A stretch of 64,000 bases of DNA, taken from positions 1,364,001 to 1,428,000 of the forward strand of contig OZ244928.1 of assembly GCA_965221985.1 (NCBI GenBank). Reading direction: 5' to 3'. Each line of letters starts with the position of its first letter. The first letter of the stretch is position 1. The position numbers were made by a program, and so were the translations under genes. Source of the stretch: J054 sp965221985. GTDB taxonomy: Bacteria > Pseudomonadota > Gammaproteobacteria > Steroidobacterales > GCA-2729495. Below the pieces are notes generated by a model that saw only the letters and a list, made by a program, of their open reading frames with translations, did no database searches and had not been told where the DNA came from. Positions 9,044 through 18,255 of the stretch are shown here, piece after piece.

Positions 9044-9595
9044 ATGACTGAACTACGGGAACGTATAGCCGGAGAACGCCGTCGCTTAAGAACGGTGCGT
9101 CAGAAGCTGTCCGCCGCAGTCGCGCAAGGCGCCCGCGGCAATGAAAAGTGGTTGCCGTTTTATGTTGCCGTTGCAGACTACATGGAAGCTGCCATGGGTC
9201 GGCTGCATGCCCAAGATGAAAAAATGGGCGACATGATTCGCGATAAAGTCGAGCGAATGGATGAATCCGTGACCACGGCCTTGGGCGAGTTGCATGAACG
9301 TTTGTCGGGCAATAAAGTCAGGCTGGATGCATTGTTACTGGCCCGCGATGGACTAAAGCGCAATGGTAGCGACGAATTGGGTGACTTCGAAGCCGCCGCG
9401 AAAGAATTTACTGACTTCATCGTCGCCAATATGGGCCATCACGGGGCAACCACTGACATTTCGGCCAAACTTTTCTCTCCGGCTGACTGGGAATATATGG
9501 CCGGTATCACCGACGCGGAGATGGCTCGTGAAGTTGAACTTTTCGAACGCGTTGAGGAAGCGACTCCCGCCGATCTGAATTTGCCCGCGGAATAA
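9044..9595 (+). CDS. Hypothetical helical protein, 183 residues
   Basis: I do not recognise this protein. It has no signal or membrane segment and is almost all helix-forming, with charged heptad-like stretches (residues 1-30 and 60-100). The second half holds FADFI-type and NMGHHGATTD segments with His-His, which faintly recall hemerythrin-like four-helix bundles, but the full ligand set is not evident. The ATG follows GGAGATCAAGT, a good ribosome site. It is 30 bases downstream of the LEA14-like gene and may share its transcript. Coding potential is good. Confidence 0.72.
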   Translation: MTELRERIAGERRRLRTVRQKLSAAVAQGARGNEKWLPFYVAVADYMEAAMGRLHAQDEKMGDMIRDKVERMDESVTTALGELHERLSGNKVRLDALLLARDGLKRNGSDELGDFEAAAKEFTDFIVANMGHHGATTDISAKLFSPADWEYMAGITDAEMAREVELFERVEEATPADLNLPAE

Positions 9596-9598
9596 GCT

Positions 9599-10855
9599 TT
9601 AGGCTGCTTCGCCCAACAACAATTCCACAAAGGCACGGAACTCGCGTTTGTAGTCTTCATGAGCCTGCCCGGTGGCCGGACCAGGAAATGCTGTGTGGAT
9701 GCGCCGTACCTTACCGCGCCGGTCCACGAAAAGAGTGGTTGGAAAAGCGATAATCTTGTTCAACATGGGCAATTTCTCGCTGCGCGTCTCGCGGGTAGAG
9801 TCGCCCGCAAAGAGGATGGGGTGTTTGATGCCATAGCGTGCTTGAAACGCTCTCAACTGTGGTTCGACTTCCTCAAAGTCATCGGAATACTCGAACATGA
9901 TGTAGACCACTTCTAGGCCTCGGTCCTTGTGGGTTTCGTAAAAGGGCACCATGAATTGCGCTTCATCATGACAGGTGGAGCACCAAGAACCTCCGAGCAC
10001 AACAAGTACGACTTTGCTACTAAACCGAGGGTCGTTCATGGTCACGACCTGTCCATCAAGGTCCCTAAACCTAAACTCCAGGCGATCTTCGCCTTCTTTC
10101 ATGTAGGTTAGGGTGTTGGGGTCAGGCAATTGGAAGTCGGGATTGCGGCGCGCGGTCCATTCTGCGGCTCCGTAAGTCACCGAGTCGAAGCTCCCCTTTA
10201 AGCTTCCGTCTGCTTGTTGCTTAGCAAGCCACAATTGCGTGCCACCGCCATCGAAGGTGGACAAATAAAGTTCATCGCCGCGCACTTCGCCGTGTAAAAA
10301 GCGGTAATCGCCGAGTTGCGTCTGGACCGTGCCCGATAAAGTGGAACCCCGTTGTGTAAACAGCGCGAGAGCATGCTCGGTAAAATCAAACGCTGGCACG
10401 TGGATACTGACTTCCCAGCGGCCATTGAAGTCGGTGTATTCAGCCGCTGGTTCCGGAAAAAACCGATAGGCTTGGCCATGCTGCGCGGTAAATGGCAGCC
10501 GGTGAACTTTGTTGCGACGCGCTAAAGCGATTTCTCCACTCATGCGATCACCGTTGATCTGCGCGCTCAGCCCGGACGAGTATGAGGGGAAATTCAATTC
10601 CAAGTGCCCGTCCTCTTCCAGCCTGACGGCTTCCACCGGCATCCGTTCGGGACCGTTCAGGTAGGTCACCGCATAGCCGGTGTCGGTCAAAGTCACTTCG
10701 AAGTTAAAAGGCAGTTGGCGGCCTAATTGTTCAACCTCAGCGCGCCAGACGCCCGGCAACAGCGGTTGATCGTTTGCCTCATGATGCGGCTCGGGGGCCG
10801 GCGGCGAACAGGCAAGTAGCAGGGCGGCAGCTAGCAGAGGGGCAGGCCGTGACAT
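9599..10855 (-). CDS. Lipoprotein with C-terminal thioredoxin/TlpA-like domain
   Basis: A 418-residue protein starting with a short signal and lipobox LLAC. The first roughly 240 residues are beta-rich and unassigned. The C-terminal domain (about 265-415) is redoxin/TlpA-like with WCSTC (Cys292 and Cys295) after VVLVVLGGS, and the cis-proline segment AFPTTLFVDRRGKVRRI. It is therefore probably a periplasmic thiol-disulfide reductant tethered to the membrane. The N-terminal extension may bind a partner protein. It is convergent with the preceding gene, the stops only a few bases apart. Confidence 0.88.
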   Translation of the reverse strand: MSRPAPLLAAALLLACSPPAPEPHHEANDQPLLPGVWRAEVEQLGRQLPFNFEVTLTDTGYAVTYLNGPERMPVEAVRLEEDGHLELNFPSYSSGLSAQINGDRMSGEIALARRNKVHRLPFTAQHGQAYRFFPEPAAEYTDFNGRWEVSIHVPAFDFTEHALALFTQRGSTLSGTVQTQLGDYRFLHGEVRGDELYLSTFDGGGTQLWLAKQQADGSLKGSFDSVTYGAAEWTARRNPDFQLPDPNTLTYMKEGEDRLEFRFRDLDGQVVTMNDPRFSSKVVLVVLGGSWCSTCHDEAQFMVPFYETHKDRGLEVVYIMFEYSDDFEEVEPQLRAFQARYGIKHPILFAGDSTRETRSEKLPMLNKIIAFPTTLFVDRRGKVRRIHTAFPGPATGQAHEDYKREFRAFVELLLGEAA

Positions 10856-10942
10856 GTGACCATCTTAACCCCTCGGCCGGCGAATTAGGGGTTTCGGTAA
10901 TTCTCTATAGGGCTTGGGGAGTTGGAGCGCCAATATAGGTCC

Positions 10943-11875
10943 ATGACCAAGACCTCGACGTTGAAGCCGTTCGCGCCCGGTGACATTTTTTTGGGCTGCA
11001 CCTACCTTTGCAACCCCGATGATGACCATGCCGGCGAGGGGCGTATCCTGCAATTCAGTCGCCGGCTGGTGCCCAAAGGCACCCTGTATACGGCCGCCAC
11101 AACTCATTTGGTCGTGAATCTGCGCTTCGGCCCAGATGGCGCCCTGTGGGCATTTGATCCCTTCGCGCATGCCGTGGTTCGGGTCAACCCGGACGGTAAA
11201 GAGCTGCCGTCGGTGGATTTTGGTGAGCGCCCTTGGGGTAGTGTTGCTTTTGGCGATGGGCGGATCTATCTCTGCGAATATCTATGTGGCGACAAGCCCT
11301 ATACCGGCGGCGTCATGCGGCGGTTACCGGGCACTGACGTCGTGGGGCATGGGCGTATCGCGGAATTCGATCTACAGCTCAACAAACTACGCGAATTCGA
11401 GAATGATCTTTCCCCGTCCCTAACGGGGTTCCACGGTGTGACCCATTGCGCGATGCATCCGGACAATAGGACCCTGGCTTATATGACTGATCTGGGTATG
11501 CGGGTCATGCGCTACGATTTGCAGGCGGATCAACAGTTACCCGATTTGGTTCATTTTCCCGGAGGGGATGAATACACCCGCCGTTGGACCACCGGCGTGG
11601 ACTATCTATCCGATGGCACACTGGTGCTTTTGCGCGGCAGTTTCATAGATTTTCTGGATGCGAATGGGCGGCGTTTGCGGCGCATAGAGCTGGATGAATA
11701 TGGCTACGCTATGTTGACGATTACTCCGGACGAGTCCGCCATTCTCGCCACGAATATTTTCACCGGTGTCATGTCGCGCATTGACAGGGACAGCGGCGAA
11801 ATTACTGGCCAAATTGACACCGGCATGGCTAAGCCGCACCGGAGCCTTGCGGGCGTCGCGCAATTCCCGGGCTGA
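10943..11875 (+). CDS. Beta-propeller (NHL/SMP-30-like) protein of unknown function
   Basis: A 310-residue protein with repeated blade motifs: LRFGPDGALWAFDPFAHAVVRVNPDG, VAFGDGRIYLCEY and ITPDESAILATNIFTGVMSRIDRDSGE. The pattern is of NHL or SMP-30-like six-blade propellers. No signal peptide is seen, so it is probably cytoplasmic. Propellers of this type can be lactonases or binding scaffolds; no catalytic set is clear here. I chose the ATG at 10943; a TTG at 10922 is in frame but less well placed. The 3' end overlaps the convergent MFS gene by 47 bases. Confidence 0.75.
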   Translation: MTKTSTLKPFAPGDIFLGCTYLCNPDDDHAGEGRILQFSRRLVPKGTLYTAATTHLVVNLRFGPDGALWAFDPFAHAVVRVNPDGKELPSVDFGERPWGSVAFGDGRIYLCEYLCGDKPYTGGVMRRLPGTDVVGHGRIAEFDLQLNKLREFENDLSPSLTGFHGVTHCAMHPDNRTLAYMTDLGMRVMRYDLQADQQLPDLVHFPGGDEYTRRWTTGVDYLSDGTLVLLRGSFIDFLDANGRRLRRIELDEYGYAMLTITPDESAILATNIFTGVMSRIDRDSGEITGQIDTGMAKPHRSLAGVAQFPG

Positions 11876-13007
11876 AAATAACCAGCGCGAGTAGGCCGGC
11901 TAGCGGCAGTAAGGCCAACAGGTTCATGCCGCGCCAGCCCAAACTGTTGATGAGTACGCCGGCCAACAGTGATGCTAGCGCCATCACGCCGAACATGATG
12001 AGTTCATTGCTGGCTTGTACGCGATAGCGTTCATTTGGCGCGTAGCAGCGCGTTAGCAGTGTAGTTCCAGCCACAAACATCAAGTTCCAGCCGATACCTA
12101 GCAAAACCATGGCCGCGCCATAGTGAAGAACGGCGTTGCCGGATAAAGCGAAGGCCACGCAGATGGCCTCACAGACCGTCCCGAGGATCAGCATTCTTGT
12201 TACGCCAAGCTTGGCGACCAGCCAGCCGCTGAGCAAAGACGGCAGGTACATGGCCAGCACATGCGCTTGGACGACCGCGGCGGTGGCTTCCACGCTATGA
12301 CCCATCAATACGTGCATGCTCAGGGGCGTCGCCGTCATGATGAGAGCCATCACGCCATAGCCAATTGCCGCGGCAAGCACGGCGATACGAAACCTACTTT
12401 GCCTGGCAATTTCGCGCAGGCTGCGTCCGCCACCGTCAAGTTCAGAGGCTACCACCGGCGGGTTGCGTAGGAACTGTAGCGTGATGGCGCTACACAAATA
12501 GGCTAGCCCCATCAATGCGAAACAAGCAGCGTAGTCGGTATCGGTTAAATGGCGGGCAGAGACAATGAGCTGGGGCGCGAAGGCCGCGGCGACGACGGTG
12601 CCTAACATTACCCAGGCAACCACCTGACTCACCAACCGCGGGGCAACGCTTTCCGCGGCTGCGAAGCGGAACTGTGCGGTGAAGGCGAGATTCGCACCCA
12701 TCAGCAAGTTTGCCGAGCAGTAGAGCCAGAAACTACCGACTTTCATCGCAAGAATAGCCAGTCCGGCTCCGGCGGCTGCCATCGCGGCCCCAAGCATAAA
12801 TACTCTCCGGCGGCCGAAACGGGGCATGGCGAGCGCGGCGGGCGCTGTGGCCAGTGCGATTCCAACGACGCCAAAGCTTACTGGCAAGGTGGCGAAACGC
12901 GGATCATTGGCCAATAACGCGCCAATGATGCCGGCAAGGACCACTAGGGTTACATGTCCGCAGGCTGCAAAGAACTGGGCAATGATAAGGATGATCACGT
13001 TGAACAT
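11829..13007 (-). CDS. MFS transporter, about 12 membrane segments
   Basis: A 392-residue membrane carrier. Hydrophobic helices repeat throughout; the loop 2-3 motif appears as MPRFGRRRVFMLGAAM. There is a longer cytoplasmic loop near residues 185-210. MFS proteins of this size move small solutes or drugs with the proton gradient; the substrate cannot be inferred. I prefer the ATG at 13007 to the upstream TTG at 13022. It is divergent from the RND/MMPL exporter, leaving only about 60 bases for both promoters. Confidence 0.87.
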   Translation of the reverse strand: MFNVIILIIAQFFAACGHVTLVVLAGIIGALLANDPRFATLPVSFGVVGIALATAPAALAMPRFGRRRVFMLGAAMAAAGAGLAILAMKVGSFWLYCSANLLMGANLAFTAQFRFAAAESVAPRLVSQVVAWVMLGTVVAAAFAPQLIVSARHLTDTDYAACFALMGLAYLCSAITLQFLRNPPVVASELDGGGRSLREIARQSRFRIAVLAAAIGYGVMALIMTATPLSMHVLMGHSVEATAAVVQAHVLAMYLPSLLSGWLVAKLGVTRMLILGTVCEAICVAFALSGNAVLHYGAAMVLLGIGWNLMFVAGTTLLTRCYAPNERYRVQASNELIMFGVMALASLLAGVLINSLGWRGMNLLALLPLAGLLALVIFSPGIARRPQGSGAA

Positions 13008-13068
13008 CTTGTTCTGTCCCAATTAGAGGACCCTTGGACAATTGATAACAACGTTAGACAATAGGGCC

Positions 13069-15654
13069 ATGCAATCTTTAGCCTCGTCGCTGGAACGGCT
13101 ATTGCTCAGCCGTCCCGGCCTCACTTTGCTCGCCCTGCTGCTACTAACGGCAGCGGCCGGCTATTTTGCCACCGATTTCCGCTTGGATGCGTCGGCGGAC
13201 TCATTGTTGTTGGAAAATGATCAAGATCTACGCTATTACCGCGGTATCCGCGCGCGCTACGGTTCTGATGACTACTTAATCGTTACCTACTCGGTGCCGG
13301 ATGACTTGCTGGTAGACGAAGTGCTGGAAGACCTGCGTCGTTTGCGGGATTCAATTCGTAGCCTACCCGGCATCGCCGCGGTAACGACGCTGTTGGACGT
13401 GCCTTTGGTGGCTAGCCCGGTGGTTAGCTTGGATTCGCTGCAGTCAGAGGTTCCCGACTTGCTTAGCCCGTGGACCGACCGGGAACTGGCCCGCCGCGAA
13501 TTGACGCAAAGCCCCCTCTACAAACAACTCATCATGAGCGCCGATGGCCGCACAACGGCCTTGCTGGTGCAGCTTCGCCTGGATGAGGAATATCATGCTC
13601 TACTAAGAGCGCGAGATGAATTGCGGGGACGTTCCATTGAACGGCAGTTAACGACTGTAGAAGCGGCGGAGATCGCTAGCTTAAGCGACGAGATACTGGA
13701 TCGTCGCGAAATTGTCACGGCAGCCCAACACACCAGTTTGGCGAATGTTCGCGGAATAATCGACCAACATCGTGATGTGGCGGAAATCCGTGTCGGCGGT
13801 GTGCCGATGATTGTCGACGACATGCTTACCTACATTTTGCGAGATGTGATCGTCTTCGGTGCCGGCATCCTGTTGTTCTTGACCGTGTTGTTATTCGTGA
13901 TTTTCGTTCGCCTGCGGTGGGTTGTCTTGTCCATCGGTTGTTGTCTTGTGGCCGTGGTGCTGATGCTGGGCTTGCTAAGCGGTTTACGCTGGCCGGTGAC
14001 CGTTGTGTCCGCCAATTTCGTCGCGCTGCTACTCATTTTTTCCTTGTCTTTAACGGTACATTTGATCGTACGTTATCGAGAATTGCATGCGGAAAATCCA
14101 GATGCTCAACAGTACTGGCTCGTAACGAATACATTGCGCGACAAGTTTCAACCTTGTTTCTATACCGCCGCGACAACCATGGTGGCCTTCGCGTCTCTGT
14201 TGGTCAGCGGTATTCGCCCGGTCATAGATTTCGGATGGATGATGGTTATCGGCATGGCTGTCGTGTTGGTTATTGCTTTTAGCTTCTTTCCAGCCGCTTT
14301 GTTGTTGCGACCGGCAGGCGAGCCGCAAGTGCAACGGGACTTTACCGGTGCAATCACGGCTTTGTTGGCTAGCTTGGTACGCGATCATCCCGCGGCAACT
14401 GCGGTGTTCTATGCATTGGTCGCGGTTGGAGGTATCACCGGCTTGGCTTTGTTGGAGGTCGAGAACCGCTTCATCGATAATTTCAAGGACAGTACCGAGA
14501 TTTATCAGGGATTAGCCACCATAGACCGTGAGCTGGGTGGTACGACGCCCTTCGACGTGATTCTGGATGCTGATCCGGCCTTTTATCAGCAGGCGCAAGC
14601 CAGGGTCGCAACCGATAGTGCAAGCGAAGATGAGTTTGCGGATGAGGATTTTGCAGAGGACGAATTCGCGGATGAGTTCGGCGAGGATGAATTCGACGCA
14701 ACAGACGAGCTGACGGCCGGCACAACGGCGGACTTGGGCGCCACCAGCTATTGGTATAACAGTTATCAACTATCGCGCCTTGGCGAAGCGCATCGTTACT
14801 TAGAAAGCTTGACGGAAACGGGCAAAGTGCTTTCTTTGCACACCGCCATGGAGACTCTCAAGGTGGTGAATGATGGTAAGACCCCCGGCACCTTCTTTTT
14901 ATCGATCCTCTACAAACGCTTGCCGGAAACGGTAAAAACCACCCTGTTTGATCCCTATATTTCCGAGGACGGGAATCAGTTGCGATTGTCAGTGCGCGTT
15001 TTCGAGTCCGATCCCAATCTGCGTCGTGGCGAGCTATTGGCCAAAGTGCGTAAAGATTTCGTTGAAAAACTTGGTTTCAAACCGGAGCAAGTTCGTGTCA
15101 CCGGCATGCTGGTGCTCTACAACAATGTGCTGCAGAGCTTGTATCGATCTCAGATACTAACCATGGGCTTTGTTTTTCTGGCTGTGCTTTTGATGTTTAT
15201 TTTGCTGTTCCGGTCAATCCCGGTTTCCCTGGTGGCCCTGGTTCCCAATCTGCTGGCAGCCTCTACCGTGCTCGGTGCCATGGGTTGGTTAGGGATTCCA
15301 CTGGATATCATGACCATTACCATTGCCGCCATCGCCGTGGGTATTGGTGTGGACGATTCCATTCACTACCTGCATCGTTTCCGGGAAGAATTTGCGCGGG
15401 ATGGCAACTATGTAGCAGCAGTTCAGCGGTCTCACGACAGCATCGGCCGGGCCATGTACTACACGTCGATTATCATCACGGCTGGCTTTGCCATATTGGC
15501 CTTGTCTAATTTTATTCCGACGATTTATTTCGGATTGTTTACGGGCTTTGCGATGATTTTCGCCATGGTGGCGAATCTAACTCTGCTGCCGCTGTTGTTG
15601 ATCGTTCTGCGCCCCTTCGGGCCGGGTGCGCGTAGTGAAACTCAGTCTGCCTGA
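13069..15654 (+). CDS. RND superfamily (MMPL/HAE3-type) exporter with acidic periplasmic insert
   Basis: An 861-residue inner-membrane protein with the duplicated RND plan: one helix, a large periplasmic loop, then five or six helices, twice. The second half has ILSLTVHLIVRY-like and GVDDSIHYLHRFREE motifs typical of the MMPL/HAE3 branch, which exports lipids, hopanoids or sterol-like molecules. Residues about 520-548 form an acidic tract (17 of 29 residues Asp or Glu, spaced by Phe and Ala) in the second periplasmic loop, unlike most relatives. The ATG at 13069 follows AATAGGG. No adaptor gene adjoins. The stop overlaps convergent DUF934 by 13 bases. Confidence 0.9.
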   Translation: MQSLASSLERLLLSRPGLTLLALLLLTAAAGYFATDFRLDASADSLLLENDQDLRYYRGIRARYGSDDYLIVTYSVPDDLLVDEVLEDLRRLRDSIRSLPGIAAVTTLLDVPLVASPVVSLDSLQSEVPDLLSPWTDRELARRELTQSPLYKQLIMSADGRTTALLVQLRLDEEYHALLRARDELRGRSIERQLTTVEAAEIASLSDEILDRREIVTAAQHTSLANVRGIIDQHRDVAEIRVGGVPMIVDDMLTYILRDVIVFGAGILLFLTVLLFVIFVRLRWVVLSIGCCLVAVVLMLGLLSGLRWPVTVVSANFVALLLIFSLSLTVHLIVRYRELHAENPDAQQYWLVTNTLRDKFQPCFYTAATTMVAFASLLVSGIRPVIDFGWMMVIGMAVVLVIAFSFFPAALLLRPAGEPQVQRDFTGAITALLASLVRDHPAATAVFYALVAVGGITGLALLEVENRFIDNFKDSTEIYQGLATIDRELGGTTPFDVILDADPAFYQQAQARVATDSASEDEFADEDFAEDEFADEFGEDEFDATDELTAGTTADLGATSYWYNSYQLSRLGEAHRYLESLTETGKVLSLHTAMETLKVVNDGKTPGTFFLSILYKRLPETVKTTLFDPYISEDGNQLRLSVRVFESDPNLRRGELLAKVRKDFVEKLGFKPEQVRVTGMLVLYNNVLQSLYRSQILTMGFVFLAVLLMFILLFRSIPVSLVALVPNLLAASTVLGAMGWLGIPLDIMTITIAAIAVGIGVDDSIHYLHRFREEFARDGNYVAAVQRSHDSIGRAMYYTSIIITAGFAILALSNFIPTIYFGLFTGFAMIFAMVANLTLLPLLLIVLRPFGPGARSETQSA

Positions 15655-16136
15655 TGCCGAGCTCTTGCTGCCCAGGGTCGCTTATCCGCGGCCGGCTGAT
15701 ACCAAACCTTGAACGCAGCCGTAGCATGTTCGAAGGTTCCTAGAGGGTCTTCGCCCGGAATTTCGAAGGCGTCGAAACCGACTCGTTCCATATAGTGCAA
15801 CTGATCTAGTAGCACGTCGCCGACCGCACGGATTTCGCCCTTAAACCCACAACGATCTCTGAGTAAGCGGGCATAGGAATAGGCTCTGCCATCGCGGAAG
15901 CTCGGAAATTCCAGGGCGATCATGGCGAAGCGATGCACATCATCGCCTAAGGCCTTGGGGTGCTCATCACTGCTTAGGCGAAGGCCAATGGCTTGTCTCC
16001 GCTCAAGGAGGGTTATGCGGTTTGCCTGCCACTGCTCAAGACTAATCAGAATAACCCCTTCTTCGGGAATCAAATTTGCATCCGATACGTCTGTAAATGC
16101 ATCGGCGACTAGTTTTCCGTTATGAACAATCGCCAC
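15642..16136 (-). CDS. DUF934 family protein, sulfite-reductase associated
   Basis: A 164-residue soluble protein. Family hallmarks are ALGDDVHRFAMIALEFPSFRDGRAYSYARLLR-type sequence in the middle (positions about 60-92) and VGDVLLDQLHYMERVGFDAFEI. DUF934 is found next to ferredoxin-type sulfite reductases in Proteobacteria and is thought to help assimilatory sulfite reduction; the activity is not established. It starts with GTG, sharing one base with the cysI stop, so translation is coupled. Confidence 0.9.
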   Translation of the reverse strand: MAIVHNGKLVADAFTDVSDANLIPEEGVILISLEQWQANRITLLERRQAIGLRLSSDEHPKALGDDVHRFAMIALEFPSFRDGRAYSYARLLRDRCGFKGEIRAVGDVLLDQLHYMERVGFDAFEIPGEDPLGTFEHATAAFKVWYQPAADKRPWAARARHQAD

Positions 16137-17812
16137 TACGCGACCCTCCGCGCCTTGGGGTCTTCGCCGTAGACTGCTCGTCGAAAAACCTCAAGTCCCA
16201 CGCGACGATAGGTCTCTAGGAAAGTTTCATCCTCTTTGCGCAGCGTCAGATACGTGTCAACAATTGTTTGGATTGCGCCCGGCACATCTCGTTGGGCTAA
16301 GGCCGGTCCGAGGCGGTCGCCGAGGGTGGCATGCTGATCCGAAGCTCCGCCCAGTGTCAGTTGAAAAAATTCCTTGCCGCGTTTATCAACACCCAGAATG
16401 CCAATATTGCCAACGTGATGATGGCCGCAGGCATTCATACAGCCGGAGATATTCAGAGTGAGATCACCAATCGCCTGCAATCGATCGACGGCTGAAAAAT
16501 GCCGGCTAATGTCTTGCGCTATGGGAATTGAGCGAGAATTTGCCAGGCTGCAATAGTCCAGTCCAGGACAGGCAATCATATCGGTGAGCATGCCCACGTT
16601 AGGCGTTGCCAGTTCCAAATCGTCAAGCAGTCGCCAAAGCTCGTACAAGTCAGCCTGCCGGACATCGGTCAATACTAAATTTTGCCTGTGACTCACTCTT
16701 AGCTCGCCCAGACTATATTTGTCTGCTAAGTCGGCGACCGCTTCCATGCGCTCTGCTGATAGATCACCTGGCTCACGGCCCGGCGCCTTCAATGACAAAT
16801 TAACAATGGCATAGCCAGACGCTTTGTGCGCGGCGATATTGCTGCGCATCCATGCATCGAAGTTGTCATCTGCACTTCGTCGCGTCGCCAATTCTTTCTC
16901 GAGGTTTTCCAGTTGTTCATAGGCGGGCGGCTTAAAGTATGCGCGAATCCGAACGATTTCTTCATCAGGAACTCTTAGTTCGCTACCGCGGATTGCCTCC
17001 CATTCCGTCTCAACCAGGTCACGAAACTTATCAATGCCTAGGGCATTGACCAATATCTTTATGCGCGCTTTATAAATATTGTCGCGACGGCCATAGAGGT
17101 TGTAGACGCGCAAAATCGCTTCGCAATAAGACAAGATGTCCTGTGGCGCAATCCAGTCACGAATTGTCTTGCCAATAACCGGTGTGCGCCCCTGCCCACC
17201 GCCAACCAAGACTTCGAAGCCAGCGTTTCCTTGCTCGTCGCGATGCATCCGCAGGCCGATATCATGAACCGCCACCGCCGCTCGATCATTGGGCGAGCCC
17301 GTTACCGCGATCTTGAATTTTCTCGGCAAGTAGGCGAATTCTGGGTGCAGTATCGAGTACTGACGGATGATTTCGCACCAAATTCGAGGGTCTTCAATTT
17401 CATCCGCTGCTCGCCCGGCATATTGATCAGCAGTAATATTGCGTACGCAATTGCCGGAGGACTGCATACTATTCATTTCTACTTTCGCTAGTTCGCTGAG
17501 GATATCGGCTGTTTCCTCCAAACTAATCCAGTTGTATTGAATATTCTGCCGAGTCGTAAAGTGACCGTAGCTTCGGTCGTAGCGTCGCGCGATATCTGCG
17601 AGCTTGCGTAATTGTCGCGAGGATAAAACGCCATAGGGTACGTTCACCCGCAGCATGTACGCGTGTAGCTGCAGGTATAGTCCATTCATTAGTCTTAATG
17701 GTTTGAATTGATCCTCGGTAAGTTCACCCGCCAAGCGTCGCTGCACTTGGTCACGAAACTGAGTGACCCGTTCAGCGAGCAATTGGTGATCGAATTCGTC
17801 GTAGCGATACAT
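16136..17812 (-). CDS. cysI: Sulfite reductase hemoprotein, ferredoxin-type (nitrite/sulfite reductase family)
   Basis: A 558-residue siroheme and [4Fe-4S] enzyme that reduces sulfite to sulfide with six electrons. Cluster ligands are Cys415 and Cys421 in CPGLDYC and Cys458 and Cys462 in ISGCMNACGHHH. The two ferredoxin-like half domains are present; YGHFTTRQNIQYNW lies near the N-terminus. The length fits the ferredoxin-dependent NirA/SirA-like form rather than NADPH CysI. Its neighbours DUF2849 upstream and DUF934 downstream indicate assimilatory sulfite rather than nitrite reduction. The DUF2849 gene ends 11 bases before its start. Confidence 0.93.
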   Translation of the reverse strand: MYRYDEFDHQLLAERVTQFRDQVQRRLAGELTEDQFKPLRLMNGLYLQLHAYMLRVNVPYGVLSSRQLRKLADIARRYDRSYGHFTTRQNIQYNWISLEETADILSELAKVEMNSMQSSGNCVRNITADQYAGRAADEIEDPRIWCEIIRQYSILHPEFAYLPRKFKIAVTGSPNDRAAVAVHDIGLRMHRDEQGNAGFEVLVGGGQGRTPVIGKTIRDWIAPQDILSYCEAILRVYNLYGRRDNIYKARIKILVNALGIDKFRDLVETEWEAIRGSELRVPDEEIVRIRAYFKPPAYEQLENLEKELATRRSADDNFDAWMRSNIAAHKASGYAIVNLSLKAPGREPGDLSAERMEAVADLADKYSLGELRVSHRQNLVLTDVRQADLYELWRLLDDLELATPNVGMLTDMIACPGLDYCSLANSRSIPIAQDISRHFSAVDRLQAIGDLTLNISGCMNACGHHHVGNIGILGVDKRGKEFFQLTLGGASDQHATLGDRLGPALAQRDVPGAIQTIVDTYLTLRKEDETFLETYRRVGLEVFRRAVYGEDPKARRVA

Positions 17813-17823
17813 GGCTTGGGTGT

Positions 17824-18117
17824 TTAGCTATTTTCGGTTTGTACCGTTGGTCCGAATGCACGGATCCGTTCTCGAAGTGAAGATGGTTTGACCAACCCGG
17901 GATCTTGCAACTCAACGTCCATGAGATAGCTGGCGATAACTAGCCCATCAGCTTCAGCTTGATTTCCCACCGTGACCAGTTCGTCGGCCTCTGAATCGCC
18001 GTTGGCAATCTGCGCCTTCTCCAACTCACTGACCCAATGCCGATCGCGGTCGAGGAATACAACGCGACCATCGCGCAGGCTATTTGCGGTTAGAACTTGG
18101 TGCATGTCTTCGCTCAT
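17824..18117 (-). CDS. DUF2849 family protein, first main gene of the sulfite reductase operon
   Basis: A 97-residue acidic protein with the DUF2849 pattern: VLTANSLRDGRVVFLDRDRHW at the N-terminus and DGLVIASYLMDVEL later. The family sits before sulfite reductase genes in many Proteobacteria; its role is unknown. Its ATG at 18117 overlaps the TGA of an 11-residue upstream ORF (ATGA), while no good ribosome site lies directly before it. This suggests it is translated by coupling to that leader. A second ATG at 18105 is possible. Confidence 0.87.
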   Translation of the reverse strand: MSEDMHQVLTANSLRDGRVVFLDRDRHWVSELEKAQIANGDSEADELVTVGNQAEADGLVIASYLMDVELQDPGLVKPSSLRERIRAFGPTVQTENS

Positions 18118-18149
18118 ATTTTTTTGGCGCAGCGCAAAACGGAGGTCAT
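18114..18149 (-). CDS. Putative 11-residue leader peptide (MTSVLRCAKKI) of the sulfite reductase operon
   Basis: Reading leftward from 18149, ATG is preceded by GGAGG with 5-base spacing, an ideal ribosome site. The peptide has one cysteine at position 7, and its TGA overlaps the ATG of DUF2849. A ribosome site this strong with no other use argues for real translation. The cysteine recalls cysteine-responsive leader peptides described upstream of sulfur genes in other bacteria, but one Cys codon is weak evidence for attenuation. Coupling alone would already make leader translation control cysI output. The peptide itself is a prediction. Confidence 0.55.
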   Translation of the reverse strand: MTSVLRCAKKI

Positions 18150-18160
18150 ATTGACCTCCG
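18140..18160 (-). promoter_or_regulatory. Perfect 9-bp hairpin covering the leader ribosome site
   Basis: CGGAGGTCA and TGACCTCCG are separated by 3 bases. In the leftward transcript the 5' arm contains the GGAGG ribosome site of the leader ORF and the loop and 3' arm hold its ATG and codons 2-4. Folding would hide the ribosome site. The same 21 bases as DNA are a perfect palindrome and could equally be a repressor operator. Four Us follow, too few for a convincing terminator. Confidence 0.6.
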
Positions 18161-18255
18161 AATTAAGGAGCTTAGGCGCCATGGGCGGAATAGCCAAACA
18201 CGGATTGCTTAGAAGCTGATTACACAAGGTTATATCAGCCGACCGTGCTGGATTA

